The position numbers and the translations under genes were made by a program. A stretch of 64,000 nucleotides of DNA from Shouchella rhizosphaerae (GTDB lineage: Bacteria > Bacillota > Bacilli > Bacillales > Bacillaceae_D). The notes beneath the pieces were generated by a model. That model had not been told where the DNA came from, ran no database searches, and saw only the letters and a list, made by a program, of their open reading frames with translations. Below, piece after piece: positions 18,401-25,670 of this stretch (position 1 is the first letter of the stretch; the number at the start of each line of letters is the position of its first letter). The stretch is from assembly GCF_900142675.1 (NCBI RefSeq), contig NZ_FRBS01000004.1:412380-476379 (forward strand), read 5' to 3'.

Positions 18401-19524
18401 TCTTGGTTTGGACTTGAAAAAAGCGGCAGAAACTCCCCTAATACGACTTCATCATTGCTAGGATCAAGCAAGTCGCGTTTCAGCTCAATTACTCTCGTTT
18501 TTTCTTGGATGACCGGATAAATGTCTTCATCAAGGACAGCGGCCGTGTCTCCTAATTGAATACGTTCATGTTCAAAATTGGATAGTCTGAATAAATCGAC
18601 AACCTTTCCAGAATAATGGACAAGTGGCGTACATACCGTTTGCAAATATTCATAGGTTTGTTCCAATAAACGGACAGGGTTGTCTTCATCCGATTCTTCC
18701 AAAATGCCAAAGCGGTGCCTTTTTCCTTCATAATCCCCTCGTCCCCATAAGGCTCTTGCCTGTTCATCGCCAAGCCAGTCTTGCCCTTTTGGTTTATCAA
18801 TAGGGTCGCCTTTCGCTTTGCTCCATTCGATCTCTTTAAACGTAATCGGTTTGCCTTGGTCCCCGTTTTCATCCTCAGTCGGTTTCCCGTAAGCTCTGAT
18901 CGCCGTTTTGACACTGCTCATATCAATCGTGCGTTCAATTTCAGTTAAGTCTTTTCTATATTCAAATCGTTTGCCAGTATCTGCCCCTCGGCGTGAAAGA
19001 ATATCAATGTACCGACCGGTAATTTTGCTTCCGTCAATGGTCACACGGCATCTTAGTTCGCCCTTAAACGTATTTAACAACTCGGCTACACAATATTTGG
19101 CATTGGTTTGGCCAAATTCTACAGGAGCTTCCCCTAACTCGGCAACGACGCCTGGCTGCCAACGTGTCCGTGCAAGAATACTAGAAAGGGCTTGCCTTGC
19201 GTTTGTCCGATGAAACTGAATATGTTCTATAGGTTCATCAAGCAGTTCATTGACTGCATGTTCACATATAACCGTTTTATAGGCAGCATCGCCATGGCGA
19301 TCTTCTACAACCACAATTTCAAAAAGTTGAAAATCGCCATCGACATCATAAAAAGCAACTTGTTGTCCTTCAACGATTTCAAGGGCATGGTCACAATCAG
19401 CAAGGATTGTAAATTCAAAGGAATGTGCATTGTTTAGCTGTTCTGTATGAACCGCTTCAATTAAATGCCGTTCATCGAGAACAGCTCTGCATGTTTCGTG
19501 CTTATCAAAAATGAATACGTTCAT
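15469..19524 (-). CDS. Tail tip/spike protein: prophage tail endopeptidase-like base, FN3, coiled coil, carbohydrate-binding-like and S74 chaperone domains
   Basis: A 1351-residue protein. The first ~370 residues resemble the phage minor structural / tail endopeptidase base (MNVFIFDKHETCRAVL start). A fibronectin III-like module follows (PANVTATGLYAAVMVEWDF). After that come long coiled-coil repeats and a jelly-roll-like module (NLISRSS... KIKLEKGNKPTDWTPAPED). A helix of INNAKI/ITNAKI-type repeats leads to a C-terminus with SSRNVKENIEPLD, whose Ser-Lys arrangement matches the self-cleaving peptidase S74 intramolecular chaperone of trimeric spikes. The protein probably recognises the target cell wall. 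ATG 19524 has AGGGGGA upstream; the longer frame from 19551 overlaps the previous gene. Confidence 0.85.
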   Translation of the reverse strand: MNVFIFDKHETCRAVLDERHLIEAVHTEQLNNAHSFEFTILADCDHALEIVEGQQVAFYDVDGDFQLFEIVVVEDRHGDAAYKTVICEHAVNELLDEPIEHIQFHRTNARQALSSILARTRWQPGVVAELGEAPVEFGQTNAKYCVAELLNTFKGELRCRVTIDGSKITGRYIDILSRRGADTGKRFEYRKDLTEIERTIDMSSVKTAIRAYGKPTEDENGDQGKPITFKEIEWSKAKGDPIDKPKGQDWLGDEQARALWGRGDYEGKRHRFGILEESDEDNPVRLLEQTYEYLQTVCTPLVHYSGKVVDLFRLSNFEHERIQLGDTAAVLDEDIYPVIQEKTRVIELKRDLLDPSNDEVVLGEFLPLFSSPNQEVERVLAKVKENSHVWDRAGRPIQPNSYPDIVPEIPANVTATGLYAAVMVEWDFSHLDTYIAGYEVYASEVQGFAGSPETLVYRGIGNTYSFHGEPNKQYYFRVRAFNYYERYSPLSEEVSATTARIVSEDIFFGEDLAAKLRELSKEAQIIADGSINLDQLEESVREQLQQDAKQYTDEEIKAVTEQINSELAEKAGLEYVDGKFQFTDGKLAELDSITDNLTREVGDINGTVSNIATNVDVIEGELSATASRLTNIDGKLSAQEADIRANADAISARITKDEFEDTTGQLSSQIGELELTASGLKTDFGELSKTVEGVSEKQSNFETTINGLKADVSNVETRVDNNAGAITNVSSRTSQLELRADRFSTSITELRSDFDNLEIGGRNLISRSSCNNERPRLVYDSFSHANFITVSYQDDFLIMTNTGDSSTDRYYQLGSTNVADTQGFLNGQEYVISFEADVSRTLEFRVFSRVNNSWARDVFNIPASDGWQTYTYVFKFKDNAAGKMLRFQIPGNAEESLFRIRKIKLEKGNKPTDWTPAPEDIEDRVSSAETKIDQTAREVSLVASETNVLGGRLSQAESKLSVQADQINARVEKNGVIAAINLSSEGVRIDGAKTRITGQTLIDNGVIKTAHIGEAAVGTAAIANASISKAKLQNAIIGTAQIENGAITNAKIGNGQIDNAKIANATITNAKISDISAAKITSGTLDAANIMVRAMNGSMAVQMDADGFKAFDSNARNRILIGIRNFNGQGSDPALVRFFDPGGKNMGYVGANTNDTFTIYSASSTFIDSVDRIISRSGEFRFDPMRGSTGSRYWVMGRGNTSSKSGLHPTFRPDTSGWGLVGMSNFRLWEVWTNNMHYFTMHKISSRNVKENIEPLDLDYFARLIDQVELMSYHYKTPDRNGAYVRPNYGPISEDLPEEFRTPSDEGPALSMDDFIAGILAKVKVQDRIMKEQANAIKEIQKQVNALKGGR

Positions 19525-19541
19525 TCTATCCCCCTCTCCCT

Positions 19542-20261
19542 TTATAACCATTTCTCCTTATATGCGATCTCTACTGTCGCAGTTTCGGGATGAACGGCAA
19601 TATGATTTTCTCCAGGATGTAAAAATAGATCTTTAAATCCTGAACGCAGATCAAGCAAAGGCATCGCCCATTCATCGTTATAGCGGATCGCTGACTTTTC
19701 ACTGTCAATCACAACCCGGTCGCCTGAATGGAACATTCGATTTAACTTAAATCGGTTCCCGTCTTTTTCTATTTGTACGTTTTCTGCTTCTTCATGGAAA
19801 AGAATCGAGTAAACCGGCATCGCTGGTGCAGTAGCTACATAGTCGACAGCTATGCTACCTGTGAAATCAAGCTCTTTTTTTGCCCCTTCTGCGACGGGAT
19901 CCGATACTTGAAAGACTAATTTTCCCGTTTTCAACAACCCTTTGCCTGTAAAATCGGAAAAGTCGACTACAAATGCATGATAGGCTTTATCTGGCTCATC
20001 AAAAAATACCAGTTTTCCTTCTTCTGCTGAAAGGTAATAAGCCATTTCCCGCATTGCTTTTCTTTGTTCTTCATAACTTGTGGAAATCATTAAAACATCA
20101 AGCTCGATCAAGTACTCGCCCCACCGTTTATTTGAAGCATGGACGCCGTGGTGGACTTCCGTGTTCGTAAATTTCCGTGGCGGCAATGAGGCACGATTGT
20201 CATCGACCAGTTTGAGCCACTTTGAAAAATTCACGCCATTAAAAGAAAACCAAGCATTCAT
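19542..20261 (-). CDS. Distal tail protein (siphovirus Dit-like)
   Basis: A 239-residue protein of the siphovirus distal-tail family: MNAWFSFNGVNFSKWLKLVDDNRA at the N-terminus, a typical tail-hub sequence, and FFDEPDKAYHAFVVDF in the middle. Dit forms the hub joining tail tube and spike. ATG 20261 is preceded by AAAAAAGGAGGCG, so the 24 residues that could be added upstream are not real. Its end overlaps the upstream frame of the spike gene. The gene order tape measure - Dit - spike is the canonical siphovirus order. Confidence 0.85.
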   Translation of the reverse strand: MNAWFSFNGVNFSKWLKLVDDNRASLPPRKFTNTEVHHGVHASNKRWGEYLIELDVLMISTSYEEQRKAMREMAYYLSAEEGKLVFFDEPDKAYHAFVVDFSDFTGKGLLKTGKLVFQVSDPVAEGAKKELDFTGSIAVDYVATAPAMPVYSILFHEEAENVQIEKDGNRFKLNRMFHSGDRVVIDSEKSAIRYNDEWAMPLLDLRSGFKDLFLHPGENHIAVHPETATVEIAYKEKWL

Positions 20262-20277
20262 TTTCTCGCCTCCTTTT

Positions 20278-22059
20278 TTAGTAGTGTCCTCTTGCACGCT
20301 GTGCCATTTGTCCTCTCCGTCCAAGTTCAACATCCATAAACGGTGCGGTCACTTTAGCAATTTGTTTGCCTTCAAGGTGGACTGGCACTTCAATCGTCAT
20401 GTTGCTAGAAGGATTTGCTGACAGTCCCTGCAACTCTCTTGCTTGTACATTGCTATCTAGCCGCGCCAACCCCCGGCCAAGTGAAGAACCAATGTCGTGA
20501 AGAGAAGGCAGTGTTAATGCTTTCTCAAATGCATGTTCAATTTTTGGCACATCTCGGTAAATTGAGTCTTTAATTGGTCCTCCAAAGTTAAGACGGTGAA
20601 TGTCTTGCAGTGGGCCTTCTTTAGCAGGTGAGAAAGGCAAGAAATCCCGTATCTTTCCAGCGACATTAGAAATTGCATTTTTCACTGCCCCAATTGCACT
20701 AGTAATTCCTTCTGCAATGCTATTAACAATGTTTTTCCCTGCTTCGCGAAAACGGCCAACAAAATTCAAGACCGCTTGCCAGGCGCTTTGAATTCCATTA
20801 GAGATAGCCGTTTTGATATTAGTCATTGCAGTTGTCACACTTGAACGGACAGCGTTAAAAATGGTTGTAAATGTGGTTTTTATCGCATTAAGAGCACTTG
20901 TTACCGCTGTACGGGTCGCCGAAATTCCGGTTGAAATAAAATTCTGTACAAAGCTAATCGCCGTTGTAACTACATTGCGAACAGCATTAAATACAGTTAA
21001 AAATACTGTCCTAATTGCCGTTAATACAGTTTGAACCACATTCGAGGCTGTTGTTAAGCCAGTTGAAATGGCATTGCGGATAAAGCCCATTACTGTCATG
21101 ACTACGTTTTGAATAGGAGTAAAAATGGTGGAGAAAAACGACCTTATTCCATTTAATGCCGTCAAAAACAAATTACTTATTGCTCCCCACATTTTTGAAA
21201 AAACACCCATTAAACCGGTAAACAAAGAACTAGCAATTTTTAAAAGCCGCCCAAACAATAACAACTGAACGACGTTCCATATCGCTTCAAGCGCGCCAGA
21301 AAAAAGCTGCTTAATGCCTTCCCACATTAAAGAAAAGTCTCCAGTAAAAAGACCTGCAAACGCCTTTACTAGCCCTATGATGATGTTCAATGCTCCCGAA
21401 ATGACTCCTTGAATATTGCCCCATACCATTTGAATAAGCGACACAATGAACGGCCAAACAAATTGCATAATCGCCAAAATGCCGTTCATAACTGGTTCAA
21501 TAATGCTCTTTATTCCATTAAAGATATTGGTTACTGCTTGCATAACAGCAGCCCCGTGCTCATCCCAAAACGCTTTGATTTGCGCCAGTTTTTCAGAAAC
21601 AAAAGTAACAATTGTAGCCACTACCGTTTCCATCGTGGTCTTTATGGCCTCCCACGCTTGGATTACACCATTGCGAAACGTTTCATTTGTCTGCCAAAGA
21701 TACATAATGCCTGCAACAAGAGCGGCAATTGCGGCGGTAGCGAGTGCTATCGGTACAATAAATCCTGATAAAGAGGTTACTATTCCTCCTAAACCGCTTA
21801 CAATCACTGGTATTATTGTTGCTAGGCCATCAAAAGCTGCTTTAATAGCTACTATACCGAGTAAGGATGTCCCGGCTCCTGATATAAGACCTAAAAAAAC
21901 CTCTCCCCAATTGCCCTCTGCAAAGCCTTGTGTCACCTTATTAACTTCAAGAACTATATTTTTTAAGCTTTGTTCTAAGCCCGCCAGAGCCTTTCCGCTT
22001 TTTTCTATATCGTCAAAATTAAGTCTAACATTTGCTGACTCTCCTATTGAAATCGCCAT
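20278..22059 (-). CDS. Tail tape measure protein
   Basis: A 593-residue protein, small for this family. Features: an N-terminal helix, a hydrophobic stretch (VPIALATAAIAALVAGIMYLW), many aromatic helical repeats such as WNVVQLLLFG and VFNAVRNVVTTAISFVQN recurring about every 11 residues, and a C-terminal conserved segment IRDFLPFSPAKEGPLQDIH. Tape-measure length sets tail length; by the usual 1.5 angstrom per residue the tail would be near 90 nm (inference). ATG 22059 is chosen because AAAGGGGGA lies upstream; ATG 22062 and 22077 are alternatives. Its first bases overlap the stop of the frameshifted chaperone. Confidence 0.9.
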   Translation of the reverse strand: MAISIGESANVRLNFDDIEKSGKALAGLEQSLKNIVLEVNKVTQGFAEGNWGEVFLGLISGAGTSLLGIVAIKAAFDGLATIIPVIVSGLGGIVTSLSGFIVPIALATAAIAALVAGIMYLWQTNETFRNGVIQAWEAIKTTMETVVATIVTFVSEKLAQIKAFWDEHGAAVMQAVTNIFNGIKSIIEPVMNGILAIMQFVWPFIVSLIQMVWGNIQGVISGALNIIIGLVKAFAGLFTGDFSLMWEGIKQLFSGALEAIWNVVQLLLFGRLLKIASSLFTGLMGVFSKMWGAISNLFLTALNGIRSFFSTIFTPIQNVVMTVMGFIRNAISTGLTTASNVVQTVLTAIRTVFLTVFNAVRNVVTTAISFVQNFISTGISATRTAVTSALNAIKTTFTTIFNAVRSSVTTAMTNIKTAISNGIQSAWQAVLNFVGRFREAGKNIVNSIAEGITSAIGAVKNAISNVAGKIRDFLPFSPAKEGPLQDIHRLNFGGPIKDSIYRDVPKIEHAFEKALTLPSLHDIGSSLGRGLARLDSNVQARELQGLSANPSSNMTIEVPVHLEGKQIAKVTAPFMDVELGRRGQMAQRARGHY

Positions 22060-22756
22060 CATCTTCCCCCTTTCCATTTGTTCGCTTCCATTTGCATGTT
22101 GCCTTCATCCCATTCGGCGGCGCTGCGTTTCTTTTTGTCTTGCAAAAAACGCTGGAAGGCGCTGTCTTCGGGCAAGCCTCTAACAAATACTAAGAACCGC
22201 CTCCAAGATAGGCGGTTCTCAAATCCCTCTTTTGTTAAATTTATGCCATAAAACCGGTAGAAATCTGCTTCTAACGCTGCCCACGCCCAAATGATTATCC
22301 GCGAATCTTGGTTTTTTTTTGCGCCGCGGCTGATTGTGCGCCTGAGCCTTTGACATCATATCCCCAAAGTTTCATAATGTCAGGCACAATATGTTTAAAA
22401 ACGAAATTGACGCCTGCTTTCGACTGTTCGAGATGGGCTAGAAATTCCTTCCCTAACATTAGTTCAATAAATTCATACATTTTTTCTTCTGGCACAGCCA
22501 TTTGCGTTTTGCCTCTCACTTTTTGTACACAGTGCCGAAAGTAAAATGTTGCAAACTGGAAGGGCATTTCAGTTGGAATTTGAAAATATTCGCCCGCAAA
22601 CTTGACGTACTGATGCTTTTGTTCATTCGCTAGCTCAGCTAAAGCATCATCATAATCGGCAACAAGCTGTTCTTGTTGGATTTTGGCCAGCTCTTCCGCC
22701 TTTTCATTTAGCAATTGCAAACGGTCCGCCGAGTTATTCGCCACCTGGAGCACCAT
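22059..22756 (-). CDS. Tail assembly chaperone, long -1 frameshift product (gpGT-like)
   Basis: If the ribosome slips back one base in the nine-A run (22320-22312), translation continues for about 86 codons without a stop and ends at TGA 22061-22059, overlapping the tape-measure start. The extension includes IIWAWAALEADFYRFYGIN and WRRFLVFVRGLP, resembling Gp15-like chaperone C-termini. In lambda the GT fusion links tail tube subunits to the tape measure. The extension has no start codon of its own with a ribosome site, which supports production by frameshift only. Confidence 0.75.
22295..22756 (-). CDS. Tail assembly chaperone, short product (gpG-like)
   Basis: The zero-frame product, about 153 residues, rich in charged residues: NEKAEELAKIQQEQLVADYDDALAEL, then TEMPFQFATFYFRHCVQK, and ending QKKTKIRG at a TAA. 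Helical, between major tail protein and tape measure, the place of the tail chaperone in siphoviruses. The start is uncertain: ATG 22756, GTG 22744 or TTG 22765 are possible, all overlapping the end of the major tail gene. It binds the tape measure during tail assembly and is not kept in the finished tail (family knowledge). Confidence 0.75.
   Translation of the reverse strand: MVLQVANNSADRLQLLNEKAEELAKIQQEQLVADYDDALAELANEQKHQYVKFAGEYFQIPTEMPFQFATFYFRHCVQKVRGKTQMAVPEEKMYEFIELMLGKEFLAHLEQSKAGVNFVFKHIVPDIMKLWGYDVKGSGAQSAAAQKKTKIRG
22312..22320 (-). promoter_or_regulatory. Slippery A9 site for programmed -1 frameshift
   Basis: Minus strand: CAA AAA AAA ACC in the zero frame, giving the A AAA AAA heptamer needed for tandem slippage. 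The zero-frame stop follows 15 bases after the run and the -1 frame is open to 22059. Confidence 0.7.
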
Positions 22757-23162
22757 CTTCCACAACTGCTTGTTTTGTGTTTACCCGGAACTCGCCAGAG
22801 AATGTATATACACCTTCAGATACAGAACCTTCCTCTTCATACGTAGTAAAGAACCCTGTTAAAGCGTATCCAGCTCCGTTTGCGTCTGTATGCTTAATAA
22901 CTGCTTCTTGACCTAATTCAGCTACCCGTTTTAACTCTGTTTGGCCATCATCTTCAAGTAGTGCGATCCCTTCCATCGCCACCGTCTCCCCTACAGACGC
23001 AGCAATGAACTTTTGGCGGAAAACGCCGCCACCTTCAACTGTATCCCCAAGACCAGTTACATCCGCCTCTTCAACCTCTAGTGAGTGTGTGAAAGACGTT
23101 AATTTTGCTACTACTCGTCCATTTACTTCTACTCGTGTTCCAACAAATTTCTTTTCTGCCAT
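22734..23162 (-). CDS. Major tail (tube) protein
   Basis: A 142-residue protein beginning MAEKKFVGTRVEVNGRVVAKLTSFTHSLEVEEADVTGLGD, with Gly-rich beta strands and a C-terminal YTFSGEFRVN strand typical of phage tail-tube proteins. ATG 23162 has a GGAGGAATTGAC ribosome site. A longer frame up to 23324 is open by chance and crosses the promoter; it is not used. It is the first gene of the cassette: nothing resembling head completion, capsid or terminase genes precedes it. Confidence 0.75.
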   Translation of the reverse strand: MAEKKFVGTRVEVNGRVVAKLTSFTHSLEVEEADVTGLGDTVEGGGVFRQKFIAASVGETVAMEGIALLEDDGQTELKRVAELGQEAVIKHTDANGAGYALTGFFTTYEEEGSVSEGVYTFSGEFRVNTKQAVVEDGAPGGE

Positions 23163-23282
23163 GTCAATTCCTCCAAAATTATAGTTTCTCCGTTTACCCA
23201 AAGCAAAGGCGGTGCCGGCACCATTAACAAATGGATAACGAATGTGCAGCTCGGTTTTAGCTAACCTTGCTACACTACCATC

Positions 23283-23311
23283 ATAATACGGAACGAGCGT
23301 TCGATTCTGTC
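23283..23311 (-). promoter_or_regulatory. Probable promoter of the tail operon
   Basis: TATTAT (23288-23283) is a good -10. A weak -35 (GACAGA, 23311-23306) lies 17 bases upstream. The transcript would begin about 115 bases before the major tail gene. The spacer is filled by the LexA-like palindrome. Confidence 0.5.
23290..23303. promoter_or_regulatory. LexA/DinR (SOS) box in the tail operon promoter
   Basis: GGAACGAGCGTTCG: core GAACGAGCGTTC matches the Bacillus LexA pattern GAACRNRYGTTC at every defined position. It sits between the -35 and -10 of the tail promoter, where bound LexA would block RNA polymerase. It is also in the divergent upstream region of the gene at 23394. Confidence 0.65.
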
Positions 23312-23393
23312 GTGTTTCTGCCATGATTCTGCCACGATTATGGTAAGATAAGAGAAATAGGAGAACACCTTTACGAAAGGATGGTTGCTAGCT

Positions 23394-24224
23394 ATGGAAC
23401 ACACTTTTAAAGGGCAAGGGTCAACATTAGTAGTTTTAGAAGATAAATTAATCCTAAAACATGGAAGAAATAAACGCTTCACTAGTAGTCCTACTGTAGA
23501 AATCAAATATTCGGACCTCGATAAGTTGATTTTACAAAAACCAAGTATTGTCTCAGGCTATTGTTATTTTCTACGTAAAGGATTTGATATTCAGGATCTC
23601 TCCAAACTAGATATTATGGCTGACGAATACGCTATAACAATATCTTTTGCCCATCAGTTTAAACGTTTTCTAAAAGCTGAAAAGCTTATTAATCAATATC
23701 TGGATAATATAGACCAAAATGATACTCCCGTAGTATCTTTTGCTCACGAGAAATTACTAAATGAACTAATAAATGGGAAGACAAAAAGCTATGACTATAG
23801 TGGTTTGACTGGGAGTATAGTTATTTCAAAAAGTACGATAACGTTAAAATATAAAAAGTTTCTACATACTGGAGGAAAAGGTTCAAAAACAGTAGATATC
23901 CAAAAAATCTCTAGCGTATCCGTATCAAAACCAACTATGACAAGTGGAAAAGTTAAAATTCATTACGAAGGGTTTGCTAATCGGGGTTACTATAGTCCAA
24001 AAGAAGAGGCTAACGAAATCACGATCACAAACATTAATCAATACAACCAAATGCTTGAAGCCAAGGAGCTCATTCTCGCTCTCAAACGTTATCTTGAGAA
24101 TCAAGTACATTCGACTGATTCGCTCTCCCCCGCCGACGAAATCCGCAAGTATAAATCATTGTTTGATGAGGGTATCATTTCTGAAGAGGAATTCGAGAAA
24201 AAGAAGAAGGAATTGCTTAATTAA
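23394..24224 (+). CDS. Hypothetical protein with DUF4429-like repeats and C-terminal SHOCT domain
   Basis: A 276-residue protein. Two repeated beta-rich modules of a DUF4429 type are visible (KGQGSTLVVLEDKLILKHGR and TGSIVISKSTITLKYKKFLHTG), each followed by an IKYSDL/VDIQKISSV-type strand. The C-terminus PADEIRKYKSLFDEGIISEEEFEKKKKELL is a canonical SHOCT helical hairpin. No membrane segment. Function is unknown; SHOCT domains occur in phage and mobile-element proteins. It is divergent from the tail operon and shares its promoter region. The start may be ATG 23394 or TTG 23385. It is more AT-rich than the neighbouring genes, consistent with transfer. Confidence 0.75.
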   Translation: MEHTFKGQGSTLVVLEDKLILKHGRNKRFTSSPTVEIKYSDLDKLILQKPSIVSGYCYFLRKGFDIQDLSKLDIMADEYAITISFAHQFKRFLKAEKLINQYLDNIDQNDTPVVSFAHEKLLNELINGKTKSYDYSGLTGSIVISKSTITLKYKKFLHTGGKGSKTVDIQKISSVSVSKPTMTSGKVKIHYEGFANRGYYSPKEEANEITITNINQYNQMLEAKELILALKRYLENQVHSTDSLSPADEIRKYKSLFDEGIISEEEFEKKKKELLN

Positions 24225-24237
24225 AAAGGGGGTTTTC

Positions 24238-24297
24238 ATGGGAACTGTTCCTACGTTGCAATTGCTTGGGCTTTGTGCAAATAAGCTAGGTGGTTAG
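24238..24297 (+). CDS. Possible 19-residue peptide
   Basis: ATG 24238 follows the SHOCT gene by 13 bases with AAAAAGGGGG upstream and encodes MGTVPTLQLLGLCANKLGG then TAG. The ribosome site is good, but a peptide this short may be chance. Not recognised. Confidence 0.25.
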   Translation: MGTVPTLQLLGLCANKLGG

Positions 24298-24407
24298 TGG
24301 TTGTTCCTGTAGCCAAGTACTTGATACACCAAAGTCACCGTTCCTGTTTTTACTAAAATTTCCTCTTCATTTTTCCATATATGTTTGTTCTCATTACCCA
24401 TTTTTAA

Positions 24408-24444
24408 ATAATAAAGAAGCGCCCTTTCTTTACAGAATGGGCGC
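24408..24444 (-). terminator. Terminator of the malic enzyme gene
   Basis: Minus strand GCGCCC (24444-24439) and GGGCGC (24424-24419) form the stem, then TTCTTTATTATTT. It follows the malic-enzyme stop by about 35 bases. Confidence 0.65.
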
Positions 24445-24479
24445 TGTTCTGTTCATGCATCTTTCTTCATTATTCATTA

Positions 24480-25667
24480 TTAACTACACACTTTCTCCTT
24501 CGCTTCATCCGCAACGGCCTTGGCCACGGCAGGGGCAATTCGTTCATCGAACGGAGACGGGAGAATGTGGCCGGCATGCAAGTCTTGCCCAACAATGTTC
24601 GCAATTGCTTTTGCAGCTGCCAGCTTCATCGAGGTGGTGATGGTGCTAGCGCGGGCTTCCAAGGCGCCGCGGAAAATGCCGGGGAAGGCAAGAACGTTAT
24701 TAATTTGGTTCGGAAAGTCTGAACGTCCAGTGCCCACAACGGCCGCACCAGCAGCGGACGCATCTTCTGGGTAAATTTCAGGCGTCGGATTAGCGAGAGC
24801 AAATACAACAGCATCGCTATTCATCCGCTTGACTTGTTCGCCTGTTAAGGCGCGAGGGCCGGAGACGCCAATGAAGACATCGGCGCCTTCGATTGCTTGG
24901 TCGAGCTTGCCGGTAAGATGACGTCGGTTTGTTTGGGCCGCTAATTCTTTTTGGCGTTGGTTTAGCCACGGCTCGTTTTCTTGGACAATTCCTTCTAAGC
25001 TGACAAGGGTGATGTCGCTGCAACCTGCTTCTAGCAAAAGCGTGGCGATTGAAAGGCCTGCTGCCCCTGCCCCGTTGATGACAATGCGGGCGCTGTTCAA
25101 CCCTTTATCGACGACTTTTAATGCATTGATTAGCGCAGCTAGGACAACGATCGCTGTGCCGTGCTGGTCGTCGTGGAAAACCGGGATGTTTAGTTCTTCC
25201 TGTAGGCGTTGCTCAATCTCAAAACAACGGGGCGCAGCAATGTCTTCCAAATTAATACCGCCAAATGTAGGCGCGACCGCTTTAATTGTCGCGACAATTG
25301 CATCGACGTCTTGTGTCTCTAAACAAAGCGGGATTGCATCCACTCCGGCAAATTGCTTAAATAAAACGGCCTTTCCTTCCATAACTGGCATAGCCGCTTC
25401 TGGCCCAATATTGCCAAGACCAAGCACTGCAGAGCCATCCGTAACAATGGCGACAAGGTTGCCCTTAATGGTATGGTCGTATACTTCGTCTTTATTCTCA
25501 GCGATGCGCTTGCATGGCTCAGCTACGCCAGGCGTATAAGCGAGGCTCATATCGTATTCATTTATTAAAGGGACTGTGCTTTTCATTTCCATTTTCCCAT
25601 GCTTATGCAGCGCAATCGCTGCCTCCCTTTGCTTTCGTGCTTGTAACACGTTATCATACTCCTTCAT
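24480..25667 (-). CDS. NAD(P)-dependent malic enzyme
   Basis: A 395-residue cytosolic enzyme converting malate to pyruvate and CO2. Short bacterial malic-enzyme type: the N-terminal SLAYTPGVAEPCKRI, the LGLGNIGPEAAMPVMEGKAVLFK segment and the Asp/metal region EDIAAPRCFEIE are conserved. The Rossmann fingerprint is INGAGAAGLSIA. The C-terminus has the acidic NAD(P) part. It precedes no reductase but lies just downstream of a malate-type symporter (4-base gap), so the two form a transcription unit for malate use. B. subtilis YtsJ and MalS-type enzymes are the likely relatives; cofactor preference cannot be read from the sequence. Confidence 0.9.
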   Translation of the reverse strand: MKEYDNVLQARKQREAAIALHKHGKMEMKSTVPLINEYDMSLAYTPGVAEPCKRIAENKDEVYDHTIKGNLVAIVTDGSAVLGLGNIGPEAAMPVMEGKAVLFKQFAGVDAIPLCLETQDVDAIVATIKAVAPTFGGINLEDIAAPRCFEIEQRLQEELNIPVFHDDQHGTAIVVLAALINALKVVDKGLNSARIVINGAGAAGLSIATLLLEAGCSDITLVSLEGIVQENEPWLNQRQKELAAQTNRRHLTGKLDQAIEGADVFIGVSGPRALTGEQVKRMNSDAVVFALANPTPEIYPEDASAAGAAVVGTGRSDFPNQINNVLAFPGIFRGALEARASTITTSMKLAAAKAIANIVGQDLHAGHILPSPFDERIAPAVAKAVADEAKEKVCS

Positions 25668-25670
25668 TTC

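Noticed and set aside
21446-22183. 245-codon open frame on the plus strand
   Set aside because: It is antisense to the tape measure gene, whose repetitive Ala/Thr/Ile codons keep the opposite strand open.
23163-23324. 54-residue N-terminal extension of the major tail protein
   Set aside because: A perfect ribosome site precedes ATG 23162, and the extension covers the -10 and the LexA-like box.
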